A stretch of 64,000 bases of DNA from Pocillopora verrucosa (taxonomy: Eukaryota; Cnidaria; Anthozoa; Scleractinia; Pocilloporidae): assembly GCF_036669915.1 (NCBI RefSeq), contig NC_089322.1, forward strand, positions 15,313,678 to 15,377,677, read 5' to 3'. The notes under the pieces were generated by a model. That model had not been told where the DNA came from and searched no databases. It saw only the letters and a list, made by a program, of their open reading frames with translations. Shown here piece by piece: positions 10,834-22,199 of the stretch (within the stretch, counting starts at the first letter, position 1; the number at the start of each line of letters is the position of its first letter). A program made the position numbers and the translations under genes.

Positions 10834-12985
10834 ATGAAGGTATTTCATGCGAAGATTTTACATGTCCTGCTAATGTTTGGACTAATAGCGGCCAATGTTG
10901 TTAATGGTAGCCCCTTGCAAAAGAAACTGAAAAAGGGTAAGATAAACAACTGTTCTTGTTTTAAAAACTGAAATTGTATAAAAACCGCATGGCTAATTCA
11001 TATAACAGGAACCGCAAGGCCCAGATTGAAGGGAGGCAAACCTTACCTTTATATCGTTGACTGTCTTTTATCGCCGTTTTTGCGACCATTTCCGCCAGAA
11101 ATCAAATTCTTGTATTAAAGAACTACCCATTTTACCTTCTTACGAGATAAAAAGACTGTTTAAACAGTTATAAGGGTCTTCTATTTCATGGAGAAAAACT
11201 TACTCTCTTTCGGGTCATCAAACCTAGCTTATAGTTAAAAATAAAGTCAGAAAAAATTTGAGTTTTCGGAGTGCTTCAATGAATCACGCTGTACATAAAA
11301 TAAAGCTAATATCTGGCAATTAATTATTTATTGAATTTCCTTAAATGTTCTTTGTGTAAAAAAAATTATAGGAAAATAAATTAAAACGCTTGTTTGAAAA
11401 GTTTTTTTTTTCTTAAAAGTAATAGGTCAAGAAAAATATCTCAAATCTCTTCATCGGGCTCTTTAAATACCAACGTCTGTGTGATAGATGGGTTCTTCGC
11501 TAGATTATTTTAATTTATTTGCATTAGATGCTCGTTTAAAATATAACACGATTGTAAAACTTTTCAGCACAATATCATAGAATATCTCAAGATTGACTTG
11601 GATTTCCTCTGTATATAGACGAGCCTGTAGGCGAGTGCAAAAAATTTACATGCAAGTGACAACTGGGATGATCTTTGAAATACCACAACAAAGTTGTTAG
11701 ATAACTTATTTTCTCACATAGCCATGACCAGAGTATCATGAGGGCAATTTCATTTTAAATGTTTTTTTTGCTGTTGTTGTTGTTTCCACCAGGTAACAGG
11801 AAAGATATCTCAGGGAACCGAAAAACTGTTTACGGTGGCAGTGCGAACGAATGCTACAGAAAAAACTTTGCAGGAAATTTACCGCCAGTAGGTTTGCGAG
11901 ATCCAATGAATTTCTTCATAAAATACATCTGTCAAAAAGATTACCAGGACGATGGAACCCACTATGGAACAATGTTCGACAGGCAATTTGGAATTCCAGT
12001 ATACTCGGCTTACACTCTGACGGAAGATAAGGTAGACTTCAAAGAACGGACACGCCCAAAGTGGAAACAAACACAAGGTATTTATTCAAGTTTCCGATAG
12101 TAAGCTGATTTTATTACATAGGACTTTTTTACGTGTTTTATTTTTAGTAGATGGTGTAGTTTGGTGCAGCTACTGTTTTTTTGTACTTGCTGTAGATTGT
12201 CTTTTTCGGTTTCGTTTATGTAGTTCTGGAATAGCTCTAGCGTAGTTTGATAGAGTTTGGTGCAGTTTGGTTTAGCAGGCGTCCACAACATCAATATTAA
12301 TATTCTCAACAATAGCAGTAGATCTGTTTGACATAATTCATGTTCTTTTTAAGGTATTGCGGAACAAGGAAGCGACGAGATCTATCCCAGTCTACCATTT
12401 CATCGAGGGCACTTGGCACCCGCACATACTTTATCAGATACAGGCCATGATGGTGCCGGCTTCCGATCCACTTTCGTGTACACGAATGCAGTGCCACAGC
12501 GACCAGCTTTTAATAGCGGTCAGTGGTCTCAGTATGAGAGAATGATACGTGACTATGCTACGGATCACTGCACTAAGGATGATGGAACTTTATACCTCCT
12601 CACTGGAACTTCATTTGTTAATTGGGATCCAAATACAGATGGTAATGCCATCAATGATCCAAGTAGCGCACCTAAATTGGCTAATAGAGATCTTCCTCAA
12701 ATTCCAGCTATAACAGTCCCCAGTTCTCTGTGGACGGCCGGCTGTTGTGTCAAAGGTGGTGTTGCCGTGGGGAGTTTTGCAGTGTTTGGAAACAACAGGG
12801 TAGATCCAAAGGAGACTTTTACTCAACAAGTCTCCATGGTTAAATTGCATGAGGTAATTGAAAAGGATACAGCGAGTGGCAAACCAACAAAGGTCGAATT
12901 GTTCCCAGCATTTCCGGGTTGCATGAATGATGCCAACAAAGTAACCCTCAAATTATCTCAGCCTAAGCGGAGAAGAGAAGATTAG
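10834..12985 (+). CDS. Type I secreted DNA/RNA non-specific endonuclease (ENDOD1-like), copy 1
   Basis: Exons 10834-10936, 11793-12077 and 12354-12985, all GT..AG and phase 1, give 339 residues. Exon 1 encodes a signal peptide (hydrophobic core KILHVLLMFGLIAA), so the product should be secreted. Exon 2 holds GLRDPMNF, YICQKDY and HYGTMFD..GIPVYSAYTLT, typical of the family's N-terminal half. Exon 3 has the catalytic RGH (His about residue 149), TNAVPQ, the presumed metal-binding Asn in FNSGQW, the YERMIRDYA helix and SLWTAGCCV. The C-terminus is basic (KRRRED). An AATAAA lies at 13007-13012. Exon 3 after about 12700 is almost identical to the copy ending at 25779. Family assignment is firm; substrate (DNA, RNA or both) is not shown by sequence. 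Confidence 0.88.
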
Positions 12986-15339
12986 AATATGCACAGCACG
13001 AACTTAAATAAATAAAAAAAAAATTTATCCGCACTTCAATCATTATTATTATTTTGAAGCTACCACCTAATCACGTGCACGTTTTATCACATTAAGATCG
13101 CGGTCAGACAACCGGAGCTGTATCGCTAGTGATTGGCTGGTATAATCATTGGGAACAATAATTGTTCTTTTAAAGATGTTTTCACCCTTGAAAAGAGTGT
13201 TCTCGGAATCGGTTGCATAGTCGTCTTCCTTTTTCACCGATATATATCTTTTTACAGTAATTAACAAATAGAGAAGCCTCGACTGTGCTTTGTTCTGTTA
13301 TAAAGGTAGAGGCATGTTCTATGAATGAACAACCGAAGTCACAGCAATAAAAAGATTGCTCGGGATAACAGCGCCGTTAAAATCTGCTACTGTGACTGAT
13401 GTGGCCTTTCACTCAACGCATCGGAAAGGATATCTGAGAAAGCTATCAGTTTTTTACTTGAAGGGCAGCCGATCTAATTTCTGAGGCTTGTTTCAATGCG
13501 ATAATCGGAGATCACTATGATGAGCTAGCTGCTATGGACCCCAAAATGATTGCGGTCGCTCTGACATCGTCGTGATTAATATGAATTTTAACAGTTACGC
13601 AAGTTTGGCTACACTTTTCAACACGAAACTATATATACTACACAAATATTGGTTCTGTTTGACTTTTATTACGGTAGGTAAGCGTGCAATTTAACTGAGA
13701 GTGAAAACCTTCAAAACTTGGACCGTCCAATTCGTTTTCTCTTAGAGCATTTTCGTCTCTGCTTACGTTGTAATAACGTCAATTACGTCGCTTGACATGA
13801 TTACAAACCTTTGTTTGCTTCTTCTGTTGCTGTTCGCCGTCTCCCTTGTTCCGAAATTTCACTTCAGTTAGCGAAAAAAAGCCACAGAGAAGTCTGGGAA
13901 ATGGTCTGACATAGTAAAATCTGGCGGATGGCGTGACAGCTTTAGCTCTCTTGACCTAAGTGCTATACTCTGATAGAGCACGCTGTTTAAACCAATAACA
14001 GCGCGCGTTATATCCGAACTTTATCGTAGGTGCAACTTATGCAAAAGATGACATTGGCGGAGGTGCAAGCGAAGTGATTTGTTACCTGAATGAAGGGGGT
14101 AAGTTTCTAAAGAAACTGCGGTGCTGCGTCGGTGGGAGAGTATAACAGGTTATCTAGTGTTAACAACTCAGTTGAAAACGTAAATTAGCCACCGTAAAGG
14201 ATAAAAAAGCTGAAGTTTCAAGCGTTAGCCCTTTTTCAGAAGGCTGACGAAGGGCTAACGTTCAAAACGTCAGCTTTTTTACCCTTTACAGTGGCTAATT
14301 TACGTTTTCAACTAAGTTGTTAACACTAAATTACCTGTTACCTGAATGGATCGTTTAGGTCTCTCTCGTTTTCAACGTTATGAATGAAACTACAAGTTTT
14401 GCATCGCGCGTGAGCGCATTTGAAAGTTCCGGGTTGGTCATTAGTTTGTAATGAACATCTGACCAAAACGTTGCCTATGTTTTTGACACGTTCGAATGAA
14501 ATAATTGGAGGTTGCCAAATGATAGTAACAGTCTTGGCGAAGTATCCGTTGGGGTTGAATCTATATGAAAGGTTCAGTGCGGCTCTGAACGCATTGAACT
14601 GTTCTGGGATTGCCCTTCTCTATCATACGAGAGCGTCAAGTCTTTGCGGCTAAAGAAGGGTCAAGGCAAACGATGCATGTATATCTATTCCCTGATAATA
14701 ACTCAAGTTGATATCCAATTTAGGTGGATTTGGGATGGTTTAATTTTCTGAATAGAACTAGCATTTGTTCATTTGAATTACAAATACTCTTTAGACCACG
14801 TACCTTCTAGATTAACAAACCCTTGACTCTTTGAACGCAGCTATACGGCGATTGGTTTGGTGCCCAAATGAAAAATACCTAAACAAGCACCCGTTAAGAT
14901 ATCACATGGTTTGAAACTGATTTTTAAAGGTCTCTTAGCTTGTTTCTTTAGTAAATCCGGTACTTTCCTTCCTTTCTCAAACTTTTTTTTTAACGGAATT
15001 ATTGGATCGTTTGTTTTTCCGAGAAACCCCCTCCCCCCTCCTCCTCCCTTCCGCGCCCTCCGTTAGTCTATTATCGCCGATGATCTGTGTAGATCTGACT
15101 TGTCTATTGCGAGGATGCCCCACGCATTTTAACGTTGAGAGGTGATAGCTGTATACGCTCAGTCTGCTAGAATTAGAGGATATTAAATGTTCGTTCGTGA
15201 AACGTAAAACTGTAATTTTGATAAATCCAATGACATTGTTACCTTCAGATGTAAAGATGTAAGTGCAATGTTTACTCGTGTTATTGCAACAAGCCGAACT
15301 TCGGTATGATAAAATGACATGTCAAACCTGACTCTTAAG
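12986..15339. other. Intergenic, 3' flank of type I gene and intron relic of type II pseudogene
   Basis: Contains the poly(A) signal of the preceding gene, a 3' flank (13270-14640) repeated at about 8640-9480, a fold-back element (14093-14335), a copy of the type I upstream flank (14620-15000), and from about 15000 the second-intron sequence of a type II gene (C/T-rich tract then TCTATTATCGCCGATGATCTG, matched at 54590-54640). No open gene recognised. Confidence 0.55.
14093..14335. mobile_element. Fold-back (long inverted repeat) element with 13-bp target duplication
   Basis: The arms read GTTAACAACTCAGTTGAAAA..CGTAAATTAGCCACCGTAAA.. and the inverse after a central GCGTTAGCCCT / GGGCTAACG loop. 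TGTTACCTGAATG flanks it at 14080-14092 and 14336-14348. The left side includes an extra GCTGCGTCGGTGGGAGAGTA segment whose inverse appears on the right of copies at 19269, 33230 and 47179. The paralogous site near 9180 has no insert. Confidence 0.65.
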
Positions 15340-15865
15340 GTTTACTAAGGCAAGGCAGCGACAGCATTTACCAGATTCAACTGTATCAAAGAGATCACTA
15401 AGTCCCGGCAGAGACTTAATCGAGCCCTGTAAAGCGCTTATGCTCAATTTACAGACACACAAACGCCGTTCCACAACTAGGAGCTTTTATTGGCGGTCAG
15501 TGGTCCCAGTTTGAAACAAATTACGCTCAAAACACCCATGTGCAGAACAACAGAATGCTATTTCTGTTTACTGGCACTTCTTTGATTCGTGTTTAGAACA
15601 ACCCATTGCAAGTTATAGCTGTACTGCCTAACCAACTAGGTCTAGCCCAAAATTACCAATTCGATGTGGACCACTTGTTGTTGTGTGGTTCCAAATGGCC
15701 AAGCAGAGAGTTTTGCGGTGATTGGAAGAACAGCTGCAAAACATCCTCACAGCCGATGCTTCCCAAAGCGCCTTAAGCGGACCAGGTGTGAATCTATTTC
15801 CTGTACTTGCAAACTGCGTGAATACCAATGCCCCACAGCTTCCTCAAGCAGCAGCGGTTGGATAG
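15340..15865 (+). pseudogene. Type II endonuclease pseudogene, exon 3 only
   Basis: A degenerate copy of exon 3 of the gene at 53008-55489. It starts after a CTCTTAAG acceptor. The KGH motif is changed (AGAGATCAC) and followed at once by an in-frame TAA, and another TAA follows where the intact copy reads TAC. Further on there is a TAG after the SLIRV stretch, a deletion before the FDVDHLLLC-like remnant of MWTAGCC, and a larger deletion before the NLFP stretch. It ends at the same GWx-TAG position. Exons 1 and 2 are missing, although part of intron 2 is kept upstream. Confidence 0.8.
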
Positions 15866-17048
15866 AACCAAAAAAAAGTATTCATGATAAAAATGAAGTA
15901 ACGTCACAAAGGCTACTGTTATCCATCAAACTGTTACCAGGCGTCATCGCTGGACCATTGTTATTTCCTAACTAATAGTTAGATTATCTCAAAGAAATTG
16001 AAAGAAGGCTACCTGATCTTGAAAGTTTATTCATTATTAATATCCGAAAATAAAATAAACCTCCCATAAATGAGCACAAACTGTTAACAGACCTCATTGC
16101 TGAGAGCTTAGGAAAACCACGACGGTAATGGCGACGGAAACGTCACTAAACAAAAAATATCATGAGCAGAATAGTGACAGTGCACATGCGTTATAAATCT
16201 TTGAAATTTGTTTACGTCCTCTCAGAACAACATCGTGAAATGATTAAACTCTGCGTTGTCTGGAGAACGTGAAGGACGACGGCTTATTGTTTAATAGTTT
16301 TTCTTTAATTTGACGTTACGTTCCATATTCAGTTTCGAGATAGTTTTGACAATGAGAAACAAAATAAATGGCTTTAGAGTATCGCGAGATTCTTAGCTAA
16401 AATATACCTTCATAGTTTAATCGACTTTTTCCACGGTGTCGCTGCTACCATTTCTTAAACTCTCTTCTGTTATTTCTAAACTATCGGTTAGGTTATTTAA
16501 TTGAAAGTAAAAAAAGACTACACGATCTTGAAAGTTTATTCATTTATTTGTACCCAAAATAAAATCGTTGACTTACTAAAGAAAGCATTAGGAGGCTGTA
16601 GGCTGCAAGATCTATGCATTATGATTTTTCCATTACACTCAGCTTTGCACCAAACATTAGCGATGAAAATTTAGCACAGGCAACTCTTATATTTGAGGCA
16701 CCTGCGTTATTATCTAGAATTTGAAATTATTTCCGATTCATACGTTGAAATTTTTAGAAAGAATCCTTTTAAGATATATTAGATTCAATGAAATAGACCA
16801 AATACCTGTTAACTTTAAAAAATCGAAATATTTCTCGGACTTCACAGGGAAAGGCCGGGTTCTGAATGGGATGATGACTTTTACGGCTAAGGGTTAAAAA
16901 TTTGATACATTTTACCGTGTGATTGGACCGTCCATCCAACCGGCTAAGTCTATCAAAAAGTTTGCTTATAAGAAATTTTTTAACCATTCCATTCGTTTCT
17001 TTCAACTTGCAAAGACTTAGCTTTGCCTGACTTGACTTTACGGCCGGG
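15866..17048. other. 5' flank of block 2, no gene
   Basis: Starts the second copy of the block: from about 15930 it matches 620-1100 and 30830-31300. Poly(A)/T-rich and repeat-derived; no coding sequence recognised. A TTAACC-type repeat remnant lies near 16860. Confidence 0.5.
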
Positions 17049-17637
17049 AAGCAAGCTATACTTGTAATGAGTTTGCTCTTCCTACTAAGATTTGAACCAG
17101 TAGTTTCCAATGTAGTGGAAGGGGGCCCACACCAGATGAGAAACAAAAACGGTAAGATAAACGATTCTCTTTATTTTTCAAAGACTTCAAGAATTTCGAA
17201 AATAATATAAGTATAGTAAGGACCTTTCAAGAAAAACGTTTTCTTTACATCTTTCGTATAAGTGTCCCTTTTAAGGGGCATTGCAGTTGTTTATTTTAAT
17301 GCTCTGGTCGAGATGGATACAATTGAAATGAAGTTTAAATGAGGTAAGCAAAGGCGATAATCCAGAAACGCGGCCTGGGCAAACTAATGACGAGAAAATA
17401 TATGTTCCCGCGTCACTGTGGACTGCCGGATGCTGTGCAGATACCTCTTTTCCTTATTAAGAAATATAAAGTTTTGCAGTAATCGGCAAAAATGTCAACG
17501 AACGAGGTAAAATGAATACGCAACAAATTTCTGATAAAATCCTCCAAAACATTCTTTTGCAAGACTACTTCACAGCTGAAGAGAAAAACAAGGAAAAACT
17601 ACCCGAGTATATAAAAGAAGATCAAAAGGAAGAATAA
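17049..17637 (+). pseudogene. Type A endonuclease relic (exon 1 and the end of exon 3)
   Basis: An exon-1-like stretch at 17049-17151 keeps the signal-peptide frame and a GGTAAGAT donor, but the start codon is AAG. Exon 2 and the first third of exon 3 are deleted. From about 17284 exon 3 resumes in the LV/EMD stretch and keeps SLWTAGCC, a disturbed SFAVIG region, the NTQQIS motif and the acidic tail, which ends early at TAA 17635-17637. Frame breaks occur around 17330-17350 and 17455-17460. Confidence 0.8.
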
Positions 17638-18617
17638 GAAGAGAAAGAAGAAAAAGGAAGTAGAAAAAATTCAAAGACAACAAAAGGAAAAAACCGAAAG
17701 AGGAAGAGAAGAAGGAGAATAATGTGGAGTTAAAATGATCTTCCGCATCTGAAGAATTCGAACAAGAGAAAAGTGATTGTTTAACCATTATTGGAGAATA
17801 TTGGCCCTCAGTCGTTGTTTATGCTACCACGACCTCGGCCAATATTCCCCAGTACGGCCCTCACATCCGGTCAGTAAGAAGTTAATATTAATCATACCTG
17901 GTGTAAATAATTGTTTCGGTATAATAGTTCAAGTAATTTGATAAGAAAAAAAGTTTCCATTTTATCCTTTTTCTTTGCTAACAATTTGTCGCGCGCCAAA
18001 GGAAAGATACATGAAGTCTGGCGTTTAGATCACATAATAGATCTGCAGAGTGTGCGTGACGAATTGAAATAAGTAAAAGTTTCCCCTGTTTGGCGAGAAA
18101 ACGTTTAATCACAGGCTTTCAATGTTTGCCAAGAAAGCCAGCTATAGTTGCATTTACCCGTAAAAGTTTAGCACCCCTGCTATACTCATTTGCGTGGGTT
18201 GATCATACAGAGATGTGACGCAATCCTCGACCAACTGAGCTACTTAATTTTTCACTCAGAAACGACTCTGGCTGAGGTAATACAAAATATAAAGAAAAAG
18301 GCTGGAAACAACGTGCTGCTCTGTAACCTCTAAGACTAAATGAGACTAGTAGAGACTAGTTGAGCTACAAGAGCCCTCGACTTGTGGTGAGAGGGCCTGG
18401 GTACGAGACATTTGTAGTTATAATGCAGTTTCTCTGATGTACCATGCAGGCCCAAGACAATTCTTCTTCTTTTATTGTTGTGGTTTTCCCTGTTATCTTT
18501 TAATCAAGCGTTAATTTCCAGGATTTCGATAATTAAACTTAAAATATAGAAGATTGAAAGTGTACGAGAGCCTTATAGGGAATCAAGTAACTTTTATTGT
18601 TTCAAAATCAAAATTCT

Positions 18618-18650
18618 CCCCCTCTCCCAAGCCCCCCACCCCCTCCCCCT
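18618..18650 (-). other. G-rich tract, possible G-quadruplex (block 2 copy)
   Basis: The minus strand carries five G-runs of three or more separated by one to three bases. Orthologous tracts lie at 32523-32557 (strongest) and about 46491-46533 (weaker). Confidence 0.45.
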
Positions 18651-18865
18651 TAACCTTTTTTGAAAATTTATTGTAGGCTCTAATTGATTACCGGTCCTTT
18701 AGCCAGTAGTAATGGCCTCAAGTAAACTGTCATTTACAAAAATTCTTCAAAATTTTAACCGCAAACAGGTGAACGTGACCCATAGGTCTCGGGTTAGCCT
18801 TTGTCTTGAAATCTGTTTTCGTGAAGGCTTGTTTCCTTCTTTTCTAAGAAAACTTTTTCTTTAGG

Positions 18866-18933
18866 ATGGAAGGACCCGTCAGAAAGCTTACGGTTTACTA
18901 AATGTTTTTCCTTTTTATGATATTGACGCTACA
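18866..18933 (+). pseudogene. Orphan signal-peptide exon relic (MEGP type), block 2
   Basis: ATG GAA GGA CCC GTC AGA AAG.. is preceded by TTTCTTTAGG. It has a TAA after MEGPVRKLTVY and a deletion that removes the part before the donor. Related copies at 32753 and 46724 show the full 100-bp form with a hydrophobic core (FLFMILAIAVAH). No matching exons 2 or 3 follow. Confidence 0.5.
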
Positions 18934-19268
18934 CGATTCTAACTACTGCTCTGAGCATGCCATGTTTACAGATATCGTATATCATTGTGTAAAATCACGT
19001 ACGTTACACGCAAAAGGTTCAATGCAGCTCTTAACAAATCTAACTCTTCTGGGATTACCCTATACAATGGTACCCGCTGCAATTTTAATGGGGTATCAGC
19101 TAATGTAAGTTACCCTATCTCACTCTCCTGTCCTAAACGATTCTAAGATAATTTTAAATTTTTAAACTGGGCTAATACCCCCGCACAATGTCTGCGTTAT
19201 CAGTGTGGGAGTACAGTGTCTTTATAGCAAGATGAGAGAGTTGTCTTATCGGTTATATGTAAAATGTG

Positions 19269-19502
19269 ACAATTTATCAATTGAATTGATAAAGTAAATT
19301 GGTCGCCGTAGAGAGTTTAAAAGCTGAGGTTAAGAGCTCTTAGACGTTAGTCTTTCGTCCATCGCTCTGACGAATCCAAAGGGCTTACGCTCGAAAGGTC
19401 AGCTTTTAAACTCTTTGCGGTGGCTTATTTACGTTATCAACTCAGTTGATAATATTAAATTACTCTGTTATACTCTCCCACCCACGCAGTAGCCCTCTTT
19501 GT
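19269..19502. mobile_element. Fold-back element, block 2 copy
   Basis: The left arm starts after ATATGTAAAATGTG (19255-19268). The right arm, ending TATACTCTCCCACCCACGCA then AGCCCTCTTTGT, is followed by CATATGTGGAATGTG (19504-19518), a diverged target duplication of about 15 bp. The inner arms carry CGTAAATTGG..GAGTTTAAAAGCTGA and the inverse. Same insertion point as the copies at 33230 and 47179. Confidence 0.65.
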
Positions 19503-19921
19503 TCATATGTGGAATGTGGTTGTACACTTAAATGCATTAATATCTCTTGTTCCCGAATGAAGTAATTTGACGTCCAATACCACGCCTAGATAGCCAAAAT
19601 TACTTTAACTAACTTATCAATTTGCAATAGGTAACCAGATAACGCTCTTCAAAGGACTACGAAAGTGTTCGTTTAAAATTAGTACGAATATAATACTTTT
19701 CAGCACAATGTCATTATTTATCTCAAGAATGACTTGGATTTTCTCTGTATACAGACAAGCCTGTGAGCGAGCTTGTATACCAAGAAAATTTATATACAAG
19801 TCACAGGTGGGATGATCCATAAAATAGCACAAAAAAGGTGTTGGATAACTTATTTACTCGCATAGCCAAAACCAGAAGATCATGAGAGCAGATTTAATTT
19901 TGAATGTTTTTTTTCCACCAG

Positions 19922-21062
19922 GTAACAGGCAATATGTCACACGGAACCAAAACACTGTTTACCCTGGCAATGGGAACCTATGCTACAGAAACAAATTTGC
20001 AGGAAATGAACCACCAGTAGGTTTGCGAAGTCCAACGAATTTCTTCATAGGATACATCTGTCAAAAAGATGACCAGGAATACGAACATGGAACCCACTAT
20101 GGAACAATGTTCGATGGGCAATTTAGAATCCCAGTATACTCGGCTTACACTCTCACGGAAGATAAGGTAGACTTCAAAGAATGGACACGCCCAAAGTGGA
20201 AACAAACCAAAGGTTTAGCAAGTTGATTTATTAAATAGGACTTGTTTTAACTCTCATTGCTCGAAGCTAAAAACCAGTTCAACATTGTTTTGAGTAGATG
20301 GTGTAATTATGTAACCTGCTGTTTATGTGTACTTGCTGTGGATTGCCTTTTTTTGATGTAGTTTGGTGCAGTTTGGTTTGGCCGGCGTCCACAACAGCAA
20401 TATTCATATTTGTAACATTAATAGTGGATGTATTTGACGTAATTCAGTTTCCTCTTTAAGGCATTGAGGAACAAGGAAGCGACGAGATCTATCCCACCCC
20501 ACGATATCACCGAGGGCACTTGGCACCCGCACATACTTTATCAGATACGGGCTATCGTGATGCCGGCTTTCGATCCACTTTCGTCTACACGAATGCGGTG
20601 CTACAACGACCAGCGCTTAACAGTGGTCAGTGGTCTCAGTATGAGAGAAGGATACGCGACTATGCAGTAAATCATTGTACTAAGGATGATGGAACTTTAT
20701 ATCTCTTAACTGGAAGCTCATTTGTTCATTGGATTCCACATACAGACCATTTTATGGCCAAAATGCCAAGCAAAGCATCTAAACTGGCTGATGAAGATCT
20801 TCCTCAAGTCCCTGTGATAACGATCCCCAGTTCGCTGTGGACTGCTGGCTGCTGTGTCAGAGGTGGTACTGCCGTGGGGAACTTTGCAGTGTTTGGAGCC
20901 AACGCAGAAGATCCAAGAGAGCAGTACACTTGTCAACTGTCCGTGGATGCTTTGCAACGGGCATTAACAACCGATAAAGCGAGGGGCGAAACAGAGGATG
21001 AAGTCAGATTGTTTCCAGCATTCCCGAATTGCATGGACGATACCAAAGAGGTGATGCTTTGA
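19922..21062 (+). CDS. Type I endonuclease copy without a first exon (5'-truncated, likely pseudogene)
   Basis: Exon 2 (19922-20212) and exon 3 (20461-21062) are both fully open in phase 1, with usable splice sites. Exon 2 has GLRSPTNF and HYGTMFDGQF. Exon 3 has YHRGHLAPAHTLS, TNAVLQ (Pro of TNAVPQ replaced by Leu), LNSGQW, SLWTAGCCV and NFAVFGAN. The stop TGA at 21060 comes before the usual basic tail, so KRRRED is lost. No signal-peptide exon is present in the 1.9 kb upstream; the DNA that should carry it is missing. It could be a recent pseudogene or be spliced to a distant first exon; nothing in the sequence favours the second. Confidence 0.65.
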
Positions 21063-21350
21063 GAGCTTATACGGAGAAGAGAGGATCGAAATATGGACCA
21101 CATGAATTCAAGGAAAAAAATACGAAATATAAAAATGCACTACCGGGCACTCTGATCATTATCTTTCTAAAGGGATCCCTACCCTGGTTCATTACAGTAA
21201 CATGTATGACATCGTATGACAGCCAGAGCTGCATCGCTGATGATCGGCCAGTTTAGATAAAACAATATGCATAAAAGGAGAAAAAAATGGTTTAAATAAA
21301 TCCCTTATTTGAAGGTTTAACATAAAATGCGAATGAAAAATTTTGTTGAT

Positions 21351-21374
21351 TTATATATATATATATATATATAT
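21351..21374. repeat. (AT)n microsatellite
   Basis: A run of TA dinucleotides of about 24 bp in the 3' flank of the type I copy. The same place in other copies has only short TATATACATATCTATGG sequence. Confidence 0.85.
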
Positions 21375-22102
21375 GGCTTATTCCAGAGTGTTGCAAGAGT
21401 TAATTAAGAAATAGAGGGTGCCTCCGAATTTCCTTCACTTCTTTCTAAAAAATATCACTTGTGAAGGACTGGGAATAGCAAAGCACATCTCTGGACTTAT
21501 CGAATGAAATCAATCAATTTGCCCAACACGTTTGTCAAGTTTTACCTGTTTCATGTTAGTTCTTCTCTCTCGAGAATTTTTACGACGTTGTACAACTCAA
21601 GATCAGAAACTTATTCCACGCTCTCCGACGAAACACAATGCTAAACCATGCTAACATTTCAATTTGAGCGAAAAACAGTGGTTTAAACGCATGCCTAAAA
21701 AAAAACACCTCTGTCCAATCATTAGCTTAATTGACATTTCCTATGATTAAGAGTACAACTCAAGTAATAACCGTTAAATGAATTTGTAATAACAACATTT
21801 CCACTGAAAGTTAAAAAGGGTCATGAAATAAAAAAAATACAAAAGGTTTACGAAATTAAGATTAATGAATAATCATAAAATATTTATTAACCCATTGCCA
21901 GAAATAAAAGCCGCAATCAAATATGATTGGATTATGAACTTAACTCGTCAAAAAACTCCTGACAACTTTTAACATTAAATAGGTTATCTTAACCTATATT
22001 TCATCAATTACCTTAATCTTGTTTTGGCGTACTGTTTCCCAACTTTTGTGTTCGTGAAGGTTTTTCTTTCGCTTTTTATTGCGAGTAGCCTCATTATTCA
22101 GG

Positions 22103-22199
22103 AGAACAGAGTCCATCATTAATGTTTTGTCATCACTCTTTGTTATTGAAAGAATAATCTCCATCGTCGCGGCCAACAGATTACACATGGAGAGTAAAA
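22103..22199 (+). pseudogene. Type II exon-1 relic, block 2
   Basis: It is exactly 97 bp, the length of exon 1 of the gene at 53008, and is followed by the same AGTAAAA|GTAAGC donor. The reading frame is open (..LSSLFVIERIISIVAANRLHMESK-like), but the ATG has become AGA. No type II exon 2 or 3 follows. Confidence 0.65.

Larger units (their letters stand above)
17638..19921. other. Intergenic of block 2 and intron 1 remnant
   Basis: Holds the type A 3' flank, a C-rich tract (18618-18650), an orphan signal-peptide-like exon (18866-18933), a fold-back element (19269-19502), and from about 19660 the sequence that is intron 1 of the type I genes. The type I first exon, expected about 900 bp before 19922, is absent. 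Confidence 0.6.
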
